Below are positions 13,625 to 22,200 of a stretch of 38,860 nucleotides of DNA, in pieces. This DNA is from Nocardia arthritidis NBRC 100137 (GTDB lineage: Bacteria > Actinomycetota > Actinomycetes > Mycobacteriales > Mycobacteriaceae). Within the stretch, counting starts at the first letter, position 1. Each line of letters opens with the position of its first letter. The position numbers and the translations under genes are program-made. The stretch is from contig NZ_BDBB01000059.1 of NCBI RefSeq assembly GCF_001612765.1, positions 1 through 38,860 of the forward strand, in the 5' to 3' direction. A model generated the notes under the pieces. It was not told where the DNA came from. It saw only the letters and a program-made list of their open reading frames with translations, and searched no databases.

Positions 13625-15283
13625 GTGGCTATAGACATCCCCAGCGAGGTCGCGCTCTTCCTCAACATCTGCGGCGTCCCGTACCCGGACATCAACGAGG
13701 ATGACGTGCGCGCCCTCGCAGGACATGTGCGCACCTTTGCCGAGCAGGTGCAGGGCACGCACGATTCGGCGACCGGCGTGATAGACCAGATGGGCGCGTT
13801 CTACTCGGGGGAGTCCTACCAGCAGCTGGTCGCCACGTGGGCGGCCATGAGTTCGACCCATATGCGGCAACTCGAGAGTGCGTGCAAGCTTGTGGGGCAG
13901 GCACTCGAGGTGGCGGCGACGGTGATCACCGCGGTGAAGGTGGCCGTGCTGGCCGAACTCGCCGCCCTGGCCGCGGCCTACGCCTCGATCATGGTCACGC
14001 CGCCGCTCGCTCCCTCCGCGCCGCTGGTCGCCGCCGCGGCGCGCCGGCTGTGCGAGGAGATGGCGCAGTACCTGATCGGCTACATCGTCGCCGAAGTCAT
14101 CGGCAAGGCGATCGAACCGCTCGAGCAGGCTATCGATGACATGGTCAAGGGGATCGTCTACGACGCCACCCGCGACGCGCTGGACATCCCGTCGTCGGGC
14201 AAACCCGCGCCGCTGCGCATCGACCCGGACGCGGTGCAGCATTTCGCGAAAGTGCTCGACGATCACGCCGACGACATCATGCGGCACGCGGCGACGTTCG
14301 CGGAGAATGTCGCGACACTCGACTTCACGACATCGACGCCATTCGATGACGCGGTGCCTCCCGCCGCGACGGCCGGCGGCTCTCCCCCCGGACCCGTACC
14401 GACCCCGGAGCAATTGATTCGCCGGCACGGCGAACAGCCCGAGTCACGCTTCGGCCCCGCCGCTGCGGCAGGGCCGAAGGTCCTCGCCGGACACGGAATC
14501 GGTGATGCGCGCGTCCCTGCCGCCATGCGCGACGCCGCGAACCCCCCAGCGGTCGGGGAACGAGCGGCCGATCGAAACGGAGACGGAGGCGGCGCGGGTA
14601 CGCCGGACCGGACCGGCGACCGGTCGGCCGCACCCGCCGGGACCGAACCTAGTGATCCGGCATCGGATCCCGCGAAGATGTCGCCGGTCGCCGGCGTCGC
14701 GCCGAACGACGCGAACCCGAACGCGTACCGGTCGGCAGAAGTCGCGAGTCCCCATGCCATATCCGCGCGGGACGGCGCGGACGCCGCGCGGGCGGCCGCC
14801 CACGACGTCGCGCCCGAGGTTCCGGTACCGCGAGCGTTCGATTCCGAGGTTCGCCCAGCCGGCTCCGAGTCGGGCGTCGCCGCAGCCGCCGGCGACGTGC
14901 CCCCGGTCGGCACGCGCGCCCCCGACAGTCCCGAGATGGGAGGTCCGCTGACCGGCGCGGCGGCCACTCCATGGGGACGTGCGGGGCAACCACCGGTCGC
15001 GTCGGATCCTGTTCCGAAGCCGGCGCATCCCGCGAAGGTTCCGCCGAAAGTACGTCGGCCCGCGGCCACTCCGTGGGCCAGGAAACGCCGGACGCGGGAG
15101 GCTCCCGCCGTGGTGCACGCTCCGTCCACGAGGCCGCCGCTGCGTTCGGTGCCGGAAAAGGGTTCCGAAGGAAACGGCGCGGTGAGCGCCGATGTCGCCG
15201 ACGCGCCCCTGGCGCCCTCGCGAGTAACGGCTCCGGCGTCCGATCGCATCGACCCGCCCCTCCCTGACCGAAAACGCCCGTGA
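13625..15283 (+). CDS. large ESX substrate with CpnT-like N-terminal domain, no toxin domain
   Basis: 552 residues, GTG start after GGGGAGGAGAG. Residues 1-215 match the pattern of the CpnT N-terminal domain and related WXG100-like heads of secreted toxins: PxE-hLhxxxGVPYPDINEDDV at 6-28, a helical hairpin with a turn AFYSGESY (about 58-65; Phe in place of Trp), then a long hydrophobic Ala-rich region (about 90-160) and a helix EVIGKAIEPLEQAID. Residues about 240-552 are a low-complexity Pro/Ala/Asp/Arg tail with two similar ATPWxR motifs (ATPWGR, ATPWAR). No C-terminal enzyme or toxin is visible, unlike CpnT, which ends in an NAD glycohydrolase. A channel or scaffold role is possible. It is in operon with the NlpC/P60 gene and ends at two hairpins. 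Confidence 0.75.
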   Translation: MAIDIPSEVALFLNICGVPYPDINEDDVRALAGHVRTFAEQVQGTHDSATGVIDQMGAFYSGESYQQLVATWAAMSSTHMRQLESACKLVGQALEVAATVITAVKVAVLAELAALAAAYASIMVTPPLAPSAPLVAAAARRLCEEMAQYLIGYIVAEVIGKAIEPLEQAIDDMVKGIVYDATRDALDIPSSGKPAPLRIDPDAVQHFAKVLDDHADDIMRHAATFAENVATLDFTTSTPFDDAVPPAATAGGSPPGPVPTPEQLIRRHGEQPESRFGPAAAAGPKVLAGHGIGDARVPAAMRDAANPPAVGERAADRNGDGGGAGTPDRTGDRSAAPAGTEPSDPASDPAKMSPVAGVAPNDANPNAYRSAEVASPHAISARDGADAARAAAHDVAPEVPVPRAFDSEVRPAGSESGVAAAAGDVPPVGTRAPDSPEMGGPLTGAAATPWGRAGQPPVASDPVPKPAHPAKVPPKVRRPAATPWARKRRTREAPAVVHAPSTRPPLRSVPEKGSEGNGAVSADVADAPLAPSRVTAPASDRIDPPLPDRKRP

Positions 15284-15291
15284 CGCAAGAA

Positions 15292-15319
15292 AACCCATTC
15301 CCAGATGCGGGAATGGGTT
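15292..15319. promoter_or_regulatory. long palindrome, copy D (operator or terminator stem)
   Basis: AACCCATTCCC-agatgc-GGGAATGGGTT is a perfect inverted repeat with 11-bp arms, eight bases after the stop of the CpnT-like gene. Its core is TTCCC-N6-GGGAA, the same as the operators elsewhere. No T-run follows, so it is a poor intrinsic terminator. No good -10 lies at the usual 4-bp distance (TGCTGA). It may be an operator for the short structured stretch behind it, or part of the operon's 3' end. Confidence 0.5.
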
Positions 15320-15331
15320 GCTGAGTCCGAA

Positions 15332-15431
15332 GGTTGGCAGTGGTAGACGTAGACCATTCGAGGCTGCGGCTCTGGTGTCCAACCCCCACAACGGCCGGTG
15401 GCCTGCCGGTGCCACCGGCCGTTGCTTTTGG
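15332..15431 (+). ncRNA. possible small structured RNA
   Basis: Between copy D and the strong terminator lies a stretch able to fold. GGTTGG (15332-15337) pairs with CCAACC (15379-15384). Inside it TGGT (15341-15344) pairs with ACCA (15353-15356). The 13-bp terminator stem follows at once. The arrangement operator, short structured stretch, terminator is what a roughly 100-base small RNA would look like. It is not a tRNA: no cloverleaf fits. The same features could simply be the 3' end of the upstream mRNA. Confidence 0.22.
15390..15431 (+). terminator. strong intrinsic terminator of the NlpC/P60 operon
   Basis: A perfect 13-bp stem (AACGGCCGGTGGC at 15390-15402 with its complement at 15411-15423) and an eight-base loop are followed by GCTTTTGGG. 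It separates the accessory operons from the machine operon that begins with eccA. Confidence 0.85.
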
Positions 15432-15797
15432 GTTCAGATCGTCGGGATGAGGGACCGGCGATCTGTGTTCAGACAGTACCCTCTTCTGTCGGAACGTTCA
15501 ATAGCGTGCACCTAAATAACGGCAAGAATTTTGCGGATGGCCCGTGACCTGCTGCGCGGCGGCTGGGGGGACCGGATCGCGGCTGGCCAGCCGCCGCCGA
15601 AGGGGTCGTCTGCAGGCGGATGATTGCCGACCCCGAGGTAAACATACCGTTAACTGACGGCACGTTCAAAATTGGCATGTGAGGGCCGCGGCGAGGGCCG
15701 CCGCCATGCTTCCCATCATTGGGAAGTTGCCGAGTCCGGAGCGTGACCGCCGGAATCTATCGTTCGAGCAGGCTAGATCGGCGGAAGGGAAGTCCGA
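15432..15797 (+). other. long upstream region of eccA
   Basis: About 365 bases without a gene. It includes AT-richer patches unusual for this window (around 15512-15535 and 15639-15675, the latter with GTTAACTGACGG). The perfect palindrome copy E lies at 15709-15726. The patches may hold binding sites for nucleoid proteins such as Lsr2 or EspR types, which favour AT-rich DNA. No ORF with a good ribosome binding site is seen. Confidence 0.4.
15709..15726 (+). promoter_or_regulatory. palindromic operator, copy E (eccA)
   Basis: CTTCCC-atcatt-GGGAAG is a perfect repeat, extending to 7-bp arms if the flanking inner A/T pair is counted. It lies 72 bases before the eccA start. The hexamer four bases downstream (CGAGTC) is a poor -10, so here the site may act as an operator for another start point. 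Confidence 0.55.
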
Positions 15798-17558
15798 GTG
15801 TCAGCGGCCGAGGACGCGTTCTACACGGGTGTTCAGAATCTTGGGTTGGTCGCCGGTGGCGTGCGCAACGAGCAGCATGCGGCGGCGGCGTTTCGGGCCG
15901 CCACCGATCTCGACCCGGACATGTGCGACGCCTGGCTGGGGCGCGCCATGGCGGGGGAGGTCACCTCGGAGGTGATCTACGGCGCCTACCGCTCGGTGCA
16001 CAATCTCTACCGCGACCAGCAGCGGGCCGGGCTGGTCGATCGCGCGCTGTGGTGCCAGGTCGAGATCGGCATGTACGGACTGCGCGTCGCCATGGCCGAC
16101 CGCGATCAGATCGCCATCGCGCAGGCGTGCTCGTATGCCGAAGGCGGTGAATGGCAGGAAGCCGCGGCGATTCTCGACGAGGTCCCCCGCGACGACGTCT
16201 CCGACTTCGTGCGCATGTCGCTGTACTTCCGGACCAAGCAGTGGCCGGAGGTGCTCGCCCTGCGCACCGCGCGGCCGGCGCTGGAGGACGGCCTGCTCGA
16301 CATCGCCGCCGAATTGATGACCGCCCAGTCGCTGGCGCACCTGGGCCGCTTCGGTGAGGCCATGCCGCGCGCGCAGCGGATCGTGGAGGACAGTTCCTCT
16401 GGCAGTCTGTCCTACATCTGGGCCGACGCGCACTTCCTGCTCGGCATGCTGATGCGGCACAACGGCGATCACGACGCCGCCGAGAAGGTCCTCAAGGGCC
16501 TCCAGGGTTCGGCGCTGTGGCCCGAGCGCGAGGAATGGCAGCGCGCGGTACGGGACAAGTCGTACCGATTCGAGGTCGCCACGGCGGAACTCATCGCGTC
16601 CCGGACCAACAGGTGGGACCCGAAGACGGGTGACGATCCGCGCGAGGCGGCCGCCACTGCGGCGCGGGCGGAGCGCGAGAGTCTCCTCACGGAGGCCTCG
16701 GACCTGTTGCAGGCGCAGATCGGCATGGATTCGGTCAAGGAACAGGTCGACCGGCTCAAGTCCGGCGTGCTGATGGACCAGGTGCGCGCCAAGCGCGGGC
16801 TCGCGGTGGATTCCAAGTCGCAGCACCTGATCTTCTCGGGTCCGCCCGGCACCGGCAAGACGACCATCGCCCGCGTGATCGCCAAGATCTTCGCCGGCCT
16901 GGGTGTCGTGGAGAACGCCGATGTGATCGAGGTATCCCGCAACGACATGGTCGGCACCCACCTGGGTCATACGGCGCCCAAGACCAATGCGCTGATCGAC
17001 TCGGCGCTCGGCGGTGTGCTCTTCATCGACGAGGCGTACACGCTGATCCAGGAGGGTCTTTCCGGCGGCGACGCGTTCGGTAAGGAAGCGGTGGACACGC
17101 TGCTGGCGCGGATGGAGAACGATCGCGACAAGCTCGTGGTGATCATCGCCGGATACGAGGACCAGATCGATCGGTTCCTGGCGTCCAACGACGGCCTCGC
17201 CTCGCGATTCACCAAGCGCATCCGTTTCGCCAGCTACGGCGCCGACGAGTTGGTGCAGATCGCCGAGCACATCGCACGGAACAAGGACTCCATCCTGTCC
17301 GAGCAGGCACGCGAGGTGCTGCGCCTGCGCTGCGAGGAGTTGGCGGGGCAGACCAAGAACGGACGGCGGCTGATCGATCTGGCCGGTAACGGTCGTTTCG
17401 TGCGCAATGTCGTCGAGGCCGCCGAAGCCGAGCGCGACTACCGCTTCACCAGGGAGAACGCTGATATAGCCGCGATGACCGACGAAGAACTCATGACGAT
17501 CGACGCGTTCGACGTCAGCGCGGCGCTGGAGGGCTTGGCGCCGAGCACGCGGGTGTGA
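15798..17558 (+). CDS. eccA: EccA, AAA+ ATPase of type VII secretion
   Basis: 586 residues (mycobacterial EccA1 about 573). Residues about 1-280 form a TPR-like helical domain. The CbxX/CfqX-type AAA+ domain follows, with Walker A GPPGTGKTT near residue 348 and Walker B LFIDEAYTL near 407, plus a conserved RFTKRIRF region with arginine-finger-type residues near 472. EccA is cytosolic and works with EspG to release PE-PPE and other substrates for export. The GTG start has GGAAGGGAAG upstream. It is the first gene of the machine block and is preceded by palindrome copy E. Its own palindrome-bearing gap (copy F) separates it from eccB. Confidence 0.95.
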   Translation: MSAAEDAFYTGVQNLGLVAGGVRNEQHAAAAFRAATDLDPDMCDAWLGRAMAGEVTSEVIYGAYRSVHNLYRDQQRAGLVDRALWCQVEIGMYGLRVAMADRDQIAIAQACSYAEGGEWQEAAAILDEVPRDDVSDFVRMSLYFRTKQWPEVLALRTARPALEDGLLDIAAELMTAQSLAHLGRFGEAMPRAQRIVEDSSSGSLSYIWADAHFLLGMLMRHNGDHDAAEKVLKGLQGSALWPEREEWQRAVRDKSYRFEVATAELIASRTNRWDPKTGDDPREAAATAARAERESLLTEASDLLQAQIGMDSVKEQVDRLKSGVLMDQVRAKRGLAVDSKSQHLIFSGPPGTGKTTIARVIAKIFAGLGVVENADVIEVSRNDMVGTHLGHTAPKTNALIDSALGGVLFIDEAYTLIQEGLSGGDAFGKEAVDTLLARMENDRDKLVVIIAGYEDQIDRFLASNDGLASRFTKRIRFASYGADELVQIAEHIARNKDSILSEQAREVLRLRCEELAGQTKNGRRLIDLAGNGRFVRNVVEAAEAERDYRFTRENADIAAMTDEELMTIDAFDVSAALEGLAPSTRV

Positions 17559-17575
17559 GGCGTCCGCTGATCCGA

Positions 17576-17604
17576 TATTCCCGGAGGTGGGAATAGGGAT
17601 CGTA
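17576..17604 (+). promoter_or_regulatory. palindromic operator/promoter, copy F (eccB)
   Basis: TATTCCC-ggaggt-GGGAATA (17576-17595) is a perfect inverted repeat with 7-bp arms. It lies 17 bases after the eccA stop and 69 bases before the chosen eccB start. Four bases after GGGAAT comes ATCGTA, and one base later TCGTAT, a fair -10. It suggests that eccB-eccC can be transcribed separately from eccA. Confidence 0.6.
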
Positions 17605-17664
17605 TTCACGCTGTGACCGCTGGTTACGGTGTGGTTGGCAGGGCGGCGGAAGGAACGAGAACCG

Positions 17665-19218
17665 GTGGCGCGCTTCCGGGTTGTGACGAAACACCAGATC
17701 TCCGGCTGGCGTTTTCTGCTGCGCCGGATCGAGCACGCGCTGGTCCGTCGAGATGCGTCGATGATCGATGATCCGCAGCGCGGTCGTTCGACCGCCTTGT
17801 CCATCGGCATCGCGCTCGCGTGCGTGCTCATCGCGGGCGCCGCCGTGCTGGCCTTCTTCAAACCCGCCAAGAAAGTCGGGGACTCGAAGATCGTGGCGGA
17901 GAAAGACACCGGGGCGCTGTTCGTGCGGTTGAACAACCGGTTGTTCCCGGCACTGAATCTCACGTCGGCACGGCTGATCGTCGGTTCTCCCGACAAGCCG
18001 GTGCAGGTCTCGCGGGACGAACTGTCGAAGTTCCCGCGCGGGCCGTGGGTCGGCATTCCCGGTGCGCCCGGCAGCATCGTCGACACCGATGAGAGGGATT
18101 CGTCGTGGACGGTCTGTGACACGGCGCGAACCGGTGCTGCCGCGCCGGTCAACCCCTCGACCGGCCTGCCGACCTTGAGCCGCTCCGCGGTACGGACCAC
18201 GGCGATCGGCGGTCCGCTGACCGTGGACGGCGACGCCAACCGCCCGCTGGGTGACGGCGAGGCCCGTCTGCTGCGCGACGACACGACGACCTGGCTGGTG
18301 TACGGCGATGCCGAGAAGGGCGTGGTGCGCGCCGCGATCGACCTCGCGAGCACCGCGGTGGCCATGGCGCTCGGCATCGACTCGACGGCTCCGGTGATGG
18401 CGGCTTCCAAGGGCCTGGTCAACGCGATTCCGGAGGCCCCTCCGCTGCGAGTGCCCGACGTGCCGGGTAAGGGCGAGTCGATCACGCTGAACAACGGATT
18501 CACCACGCCCGTCGGGTCGGTACTCACCGTGTCGGCGCCGGATCAGGGGGCTTCGTACTATCTCGTCTCGCAGACCGGGCTGGTGCGGATCAGCACCGTG
18601 TTGGCGGCGATGGTCCGGAACGCGGACTCGCAAGGTTCGGTGTCCACTCGCGCGGTCGGGCCCGACGTGATCGCGGCGAATCTGCGCCCCGGACAGTGGC
18701 CGGGCACCGCGTCCTACCCGACCCGTCCGATTCGTCTGGTCGATCCCGAACGGTCCGGCGTGACCTGCTTGCATTGGGCGCGCACCGGAAACGATCCGAA
18801 CGCGACCACGGAACTGTTGGTGGGCAGGCAATTGCCGCTCACGAAAGACGAGCAGGGGCGCGCGGTGGACCTGGTGACCTCCGCCGCCTCGCGCGGCACC
18901 ACCGCCGATGCGGCATACCTGCCCAGAGACACCGGCCGTTTCGTGCAGGTGACCGGCGCCGAAGCGGGGTCTCCGCTACGGGAATCGCTCTACTGGGTGT
19001 CCGACAGCGGCGTCCGCTACGGCATCATCGCCGATCCGAGTAGCAGCGGCGGTACCGATCCCTCCCTGATCGCCCTCGGACTGCGGGCTCCGGTCCCGGC
19101 GCCGTGGAGCATCATTTCGCTGTTCGCGGTCGGGCCCGCCCTGTCCCAGAAGGAAGCTCGCATTCAACACGACGGAATTCCGAACAACAAGATCGTTGCC
19201 GGGCTCGGAGGTTCGTAG
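17665..19218 (+). CDS. eccB: EccB, membrane component of type VII secretion
   Basis: 517 residues from the GTG at 17665. This start is chosen over the in-frame GTG at 17629 because it has GGAAGGAACGAG upstream and gives the family-typical opening with QISGWRFLLRRIEHALVRRD at 11-30. One membrane segment lies at about 43-65, then a large periplasmic part. The conserved Cys pair of EccB is present (WTVCDTA and VTCLHWARTG), expected to form a disulphide. EccB is the main periplasmic element of the ESX core complex and binds EccC, EccD and EccE. The stop overlaps the GTG of eccC (TAGTG). Confidence 0.95.
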   Translation: MARFRVVTKHQISGWRFLLRRIEHALVRRDASMIDDPQRGRSTALSIGIALACVLIAGAAVLAFFKPAKKVGDSKIVAEKDTGALFVRLNNRLFPALNLTSARLIVGSPDKPVQVSRDELSKFPRGPWVGIPGAPGSIVDTDERDSSWTVCDTARTGAAAPVNPSTGLPTLSRSAVRTTAIGGPLTVDGDANRPLGDGEARLLRDDTTTWLVYGDAEKGVVRAAIDLASTAVAMALGIDSTAPVMAASKGLVNAIPEAPPLRVPDVPGKGESITLNNGFTTPVGSVLTVSAPDQGASYYLVSQTGLVRISTVLAAMVRNADSQGSVSTRAVGPDVIAANLRPGQWPGTASYPTRPIRLVDPERSGVTCLHWARTGNDPNATTELLVGRQLPLTKDEQGRAVDLVTSAASRGTTADAAYLPRDTGRFVQVTGAEAGSPLRESLYWVSDSGVRYGIIADPSSSGGTDPSLIALGLRAPVPAPWSIISLFAVGPALSQKEARIQHDGIPNNKIVAGLGGS

Positions 19219-22200
19219 TGACCACCACTCGCCGATTCGTCCGGCCCGCCCGGACGGTGCGCGGTCCGAAGGCCCCCGCCGTGACCGAGTTGCGGCTGCA
19301 GCCGCCGACCGAGCTGCCCAGGCCGGTTCCGGCATCGCGGCTTCGGATGATCATGCCCGTGGTCATGGTGGCGGCCATGTGCGGGATGATGGTCATGATG
19401 TTCCGCGGCGGCGGAACCATGAACCCGATGATGCTGATGTTCCCGGCCATGATGCTGGTGTCGATGTTCGGCATGATGGGCGGCGCGCTCGGAGGCAACT
19501 CCAGCGGCGGCGCGGCGAGCCTCAACGAGGAACGTAAGGACTACCTGCGCAGCCTCACCGACAACCGTAAGACGGTGCACGCGGCGGAAGCCGAGCTGCA
19601 TGCCTTCCTGCGCTACACCCATCCCGGCCCCGACGAAATCGCCCGGCTGATCGGCGGCAAGCGGATGTGGGAGGTCCAGGTCGCGAGTCCGCAGTTCCTG
19701 CGGGTGCGAGTCGGCCGTGGGCGCATCGCCAACCAGGTGCGCGTCATCGTTCCCGAAGCCGCGCCCACCTCCGATCTGGACCCGGTCGGCGTCGTCGAAC
19801 TGACCCGTTTCGCCAAGGCGTACTCCACGGTCGGCGGCATGCCCGTCGCGATCAATCTGCTGTCCGCGCCGCAGGTCGGCATCGACGGTGACCCGCAGCT
19901 GGTGACCGGCTTGATCCGCGCGATGATCGCCGAGGTCGCGGTGCTACACGGTCCGGACCAGGTGGCGGTCGCGGCAGTGCTGTCGGATCCGGACGCGCCG
20001 GAATGGGCGTGGCTGAAATGGCTGCCGCACACCCAGCATCCGAACGAGACCGACGCCATCGGCTCCAGCCGGATGATCTACCGCACCGTCGCGGAGCTGC
20101 GCACCAAGGTGCTGGCGGGGCTCAATCGAGGTCCGTTCTCGGCGAATTCGCAACCCACTCTGGATCGCACGCACTACCTGCTGATCGTCGACGTCGCCGG
20201 ACCCGCGAGCGACCGCGACATCTCCGGCATCGATGGGTGCACGTGGCTGCGGCTGGGTGCCTCGGAGCAGAATCTCCCGCGCGCGCTGCGCTTCTCCGTC
20301 ACCGAGGACCGCTCGCTGAACGAGGTGTCCCCGCGCGGGGTGCGGCGCGTCGGGGTGGCCGATTCGCTGTCCGTGGCGGCGATGACGTCGATGGCGCGCA
20401 GCCTCTCGCCGTACCGGTTGTCCACGGTGGTGGAGGCGGTGGCCGCTGAGCAGGCCAGTGGCGGTACGTCTTGGGAGGAGATGGTCGGCGTCTCCGACCC
20501 CGGCGCTATTCGCGTCGAGCAAGTGTGGATCCGGCGTCGCGACGAGGACCGGGCTCGCCTGAACATTCCGTTCGGTCACGATCCGGCCGGCGGTGTCGTC
20601 TATCTCGATATCAAGGAATCGGCCGAAGAAGGAATGGGCCCGCACGGCATGTGCATCGGCGCGACCGGATCGGGTAAGTCCGAATTCCTCCGTACGCTGG
20701 TGCTTTCGGCGGTGGCGACACATTCCCCGGATGTCTTGAACCTGCTTCTCGTCGACTTCAAAGGTGGCGCGACCTTCCTCGGATTCGACCGGTTGTCGCA
20801 CGTGACGGCCGTGGTGACGAACATGGAAGAAGAAGCCGACCTCGTCACCCGTATGGAAGACGTCATCAACGGCGAAATGGCGCGGCGGCAACGCATTCTG
20901 CGTGACGCCGGCAATTTCGCCAGCGTCGCCGACTATGAGCGCGCCAGGGAGCAGGGCGCGGATCTGCGGCCGTTGCCCACGTTGTTGATCATCCTCGACG
21001 AATTCGCCGAATTGCTCGAGCAGTACCCGAACTTCTCGAAGCTCTTCGTGGCCATCGGCCGACTGGGCCGATCACTGCGCATCCACCTGCTGCTCGCGTC
21101 GCAGAAGGTGCCGGCCAACCGGATGGGTGAGCTGGAAGCGCACCTTTCCTACCGCATCGCGCTGCGCACCAACCAGACCAGTGACTCCCGCGACGCGATC
21201 GGCACCGCGGACGCCTATCACCTGCCGAAGAAGCCGGGTGCGGGTTATCTGCGGGTCGGCTCCGGCGACCTCCAGCGGTTCCAGGCCGCGTACGTGGGCG
21301 AGAAGTACTCGCCTCCCGCGCAGGTGCTGGCGGCCTCCGCGCAACGCGCGCGACGGCCCGGTGGCGGATACCGGCCGCCGCAACGCTTCACCGCCGGGCA
21401 TATCGCGGACACTCGGCCCGCGGTGGTCGAGCCGGTGGTCGTCCAGGAAGCGACCGAGGCCGCCGACGGCGAGTCGATCACCGTGATGGAAGCGGTGCTG
21501 CAGCAGCTGGCCCGGCACGGAAATCCCGCTCACAAGATGTGGCTGCCGCCGCTGGTCACGCCGCCCACTTTGGAGCGGATGATCCGCGCCGTGCCCCAGG
21601 GAGCGTTGCAGATGCCGTTGGCGCTGGTGGACAAGCCGCGTCAACAGCGTCAGGACGTCTGGTCGGTCGACATGTCCGGCGGCGGCGGGCACATGGCCAT
21701 CGTCGGCGGTACGCAGTCCGGCAAATCGACGGCGCTGCAGTCGTTCATCCTGTCTGCGGCGCTGACCCATACTCCCGAACAGGTGCAGTTCTACTGCCTG
21801 GACTTCTCCGGCGGCGGTTTGTCGTCGTTGGCGAATCTCCCGCACGTGGGATCGGTCGCCGCGGCCAGGGACGGCGACCGCATCCGGCGCACGATCGCGT
21901 TGGTGACGAACCTGCTCGAGAGCAGGCAGTCGCTGTTCGCCGAGTTCGGTATCGACACCATCCGGAAGTTCCGCACGGTGCGGGACGGGCCGGGTGGGGC
22001 GCCATGGCTCGACCGCGATCCCTACGGTGATGTCTTCTTGGTCATCGACGGATGGGACGTCGGCTTCGGTACGAACGGCCCGTACTACGACGAATACACC
22101 CCGGTGATGGAATCGCTCGCCCTACAGGGTTTGAACTACGGCATCCACTTGGTGGCGAGCAGTTCACGCTGGATCGCTATTCGTCCCGCGATCAAGGACC

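Noticed and set aside
13625..15283. A polymorphic toxin with a C-terminal enzymatic domain
   Set aside because: The C-terminal 300 residues are low-complexity, without catalytic motifs, and no immunity-type gene follows.
15315..15385. Possible tRNA (GGGTTG...CAACCC, 71 bases, with TGGTAGA and TTCGA)
   Set aside because: The TTCGA lies too far from the 3' acceptor strand, and no anticodon or T stem can be drawn.
17629..17631. GTG at 17629 as the eccB start
   Set aside because: It has no ribosome binding site, and the family-typical N-terminus begins at the GTG at 17665.
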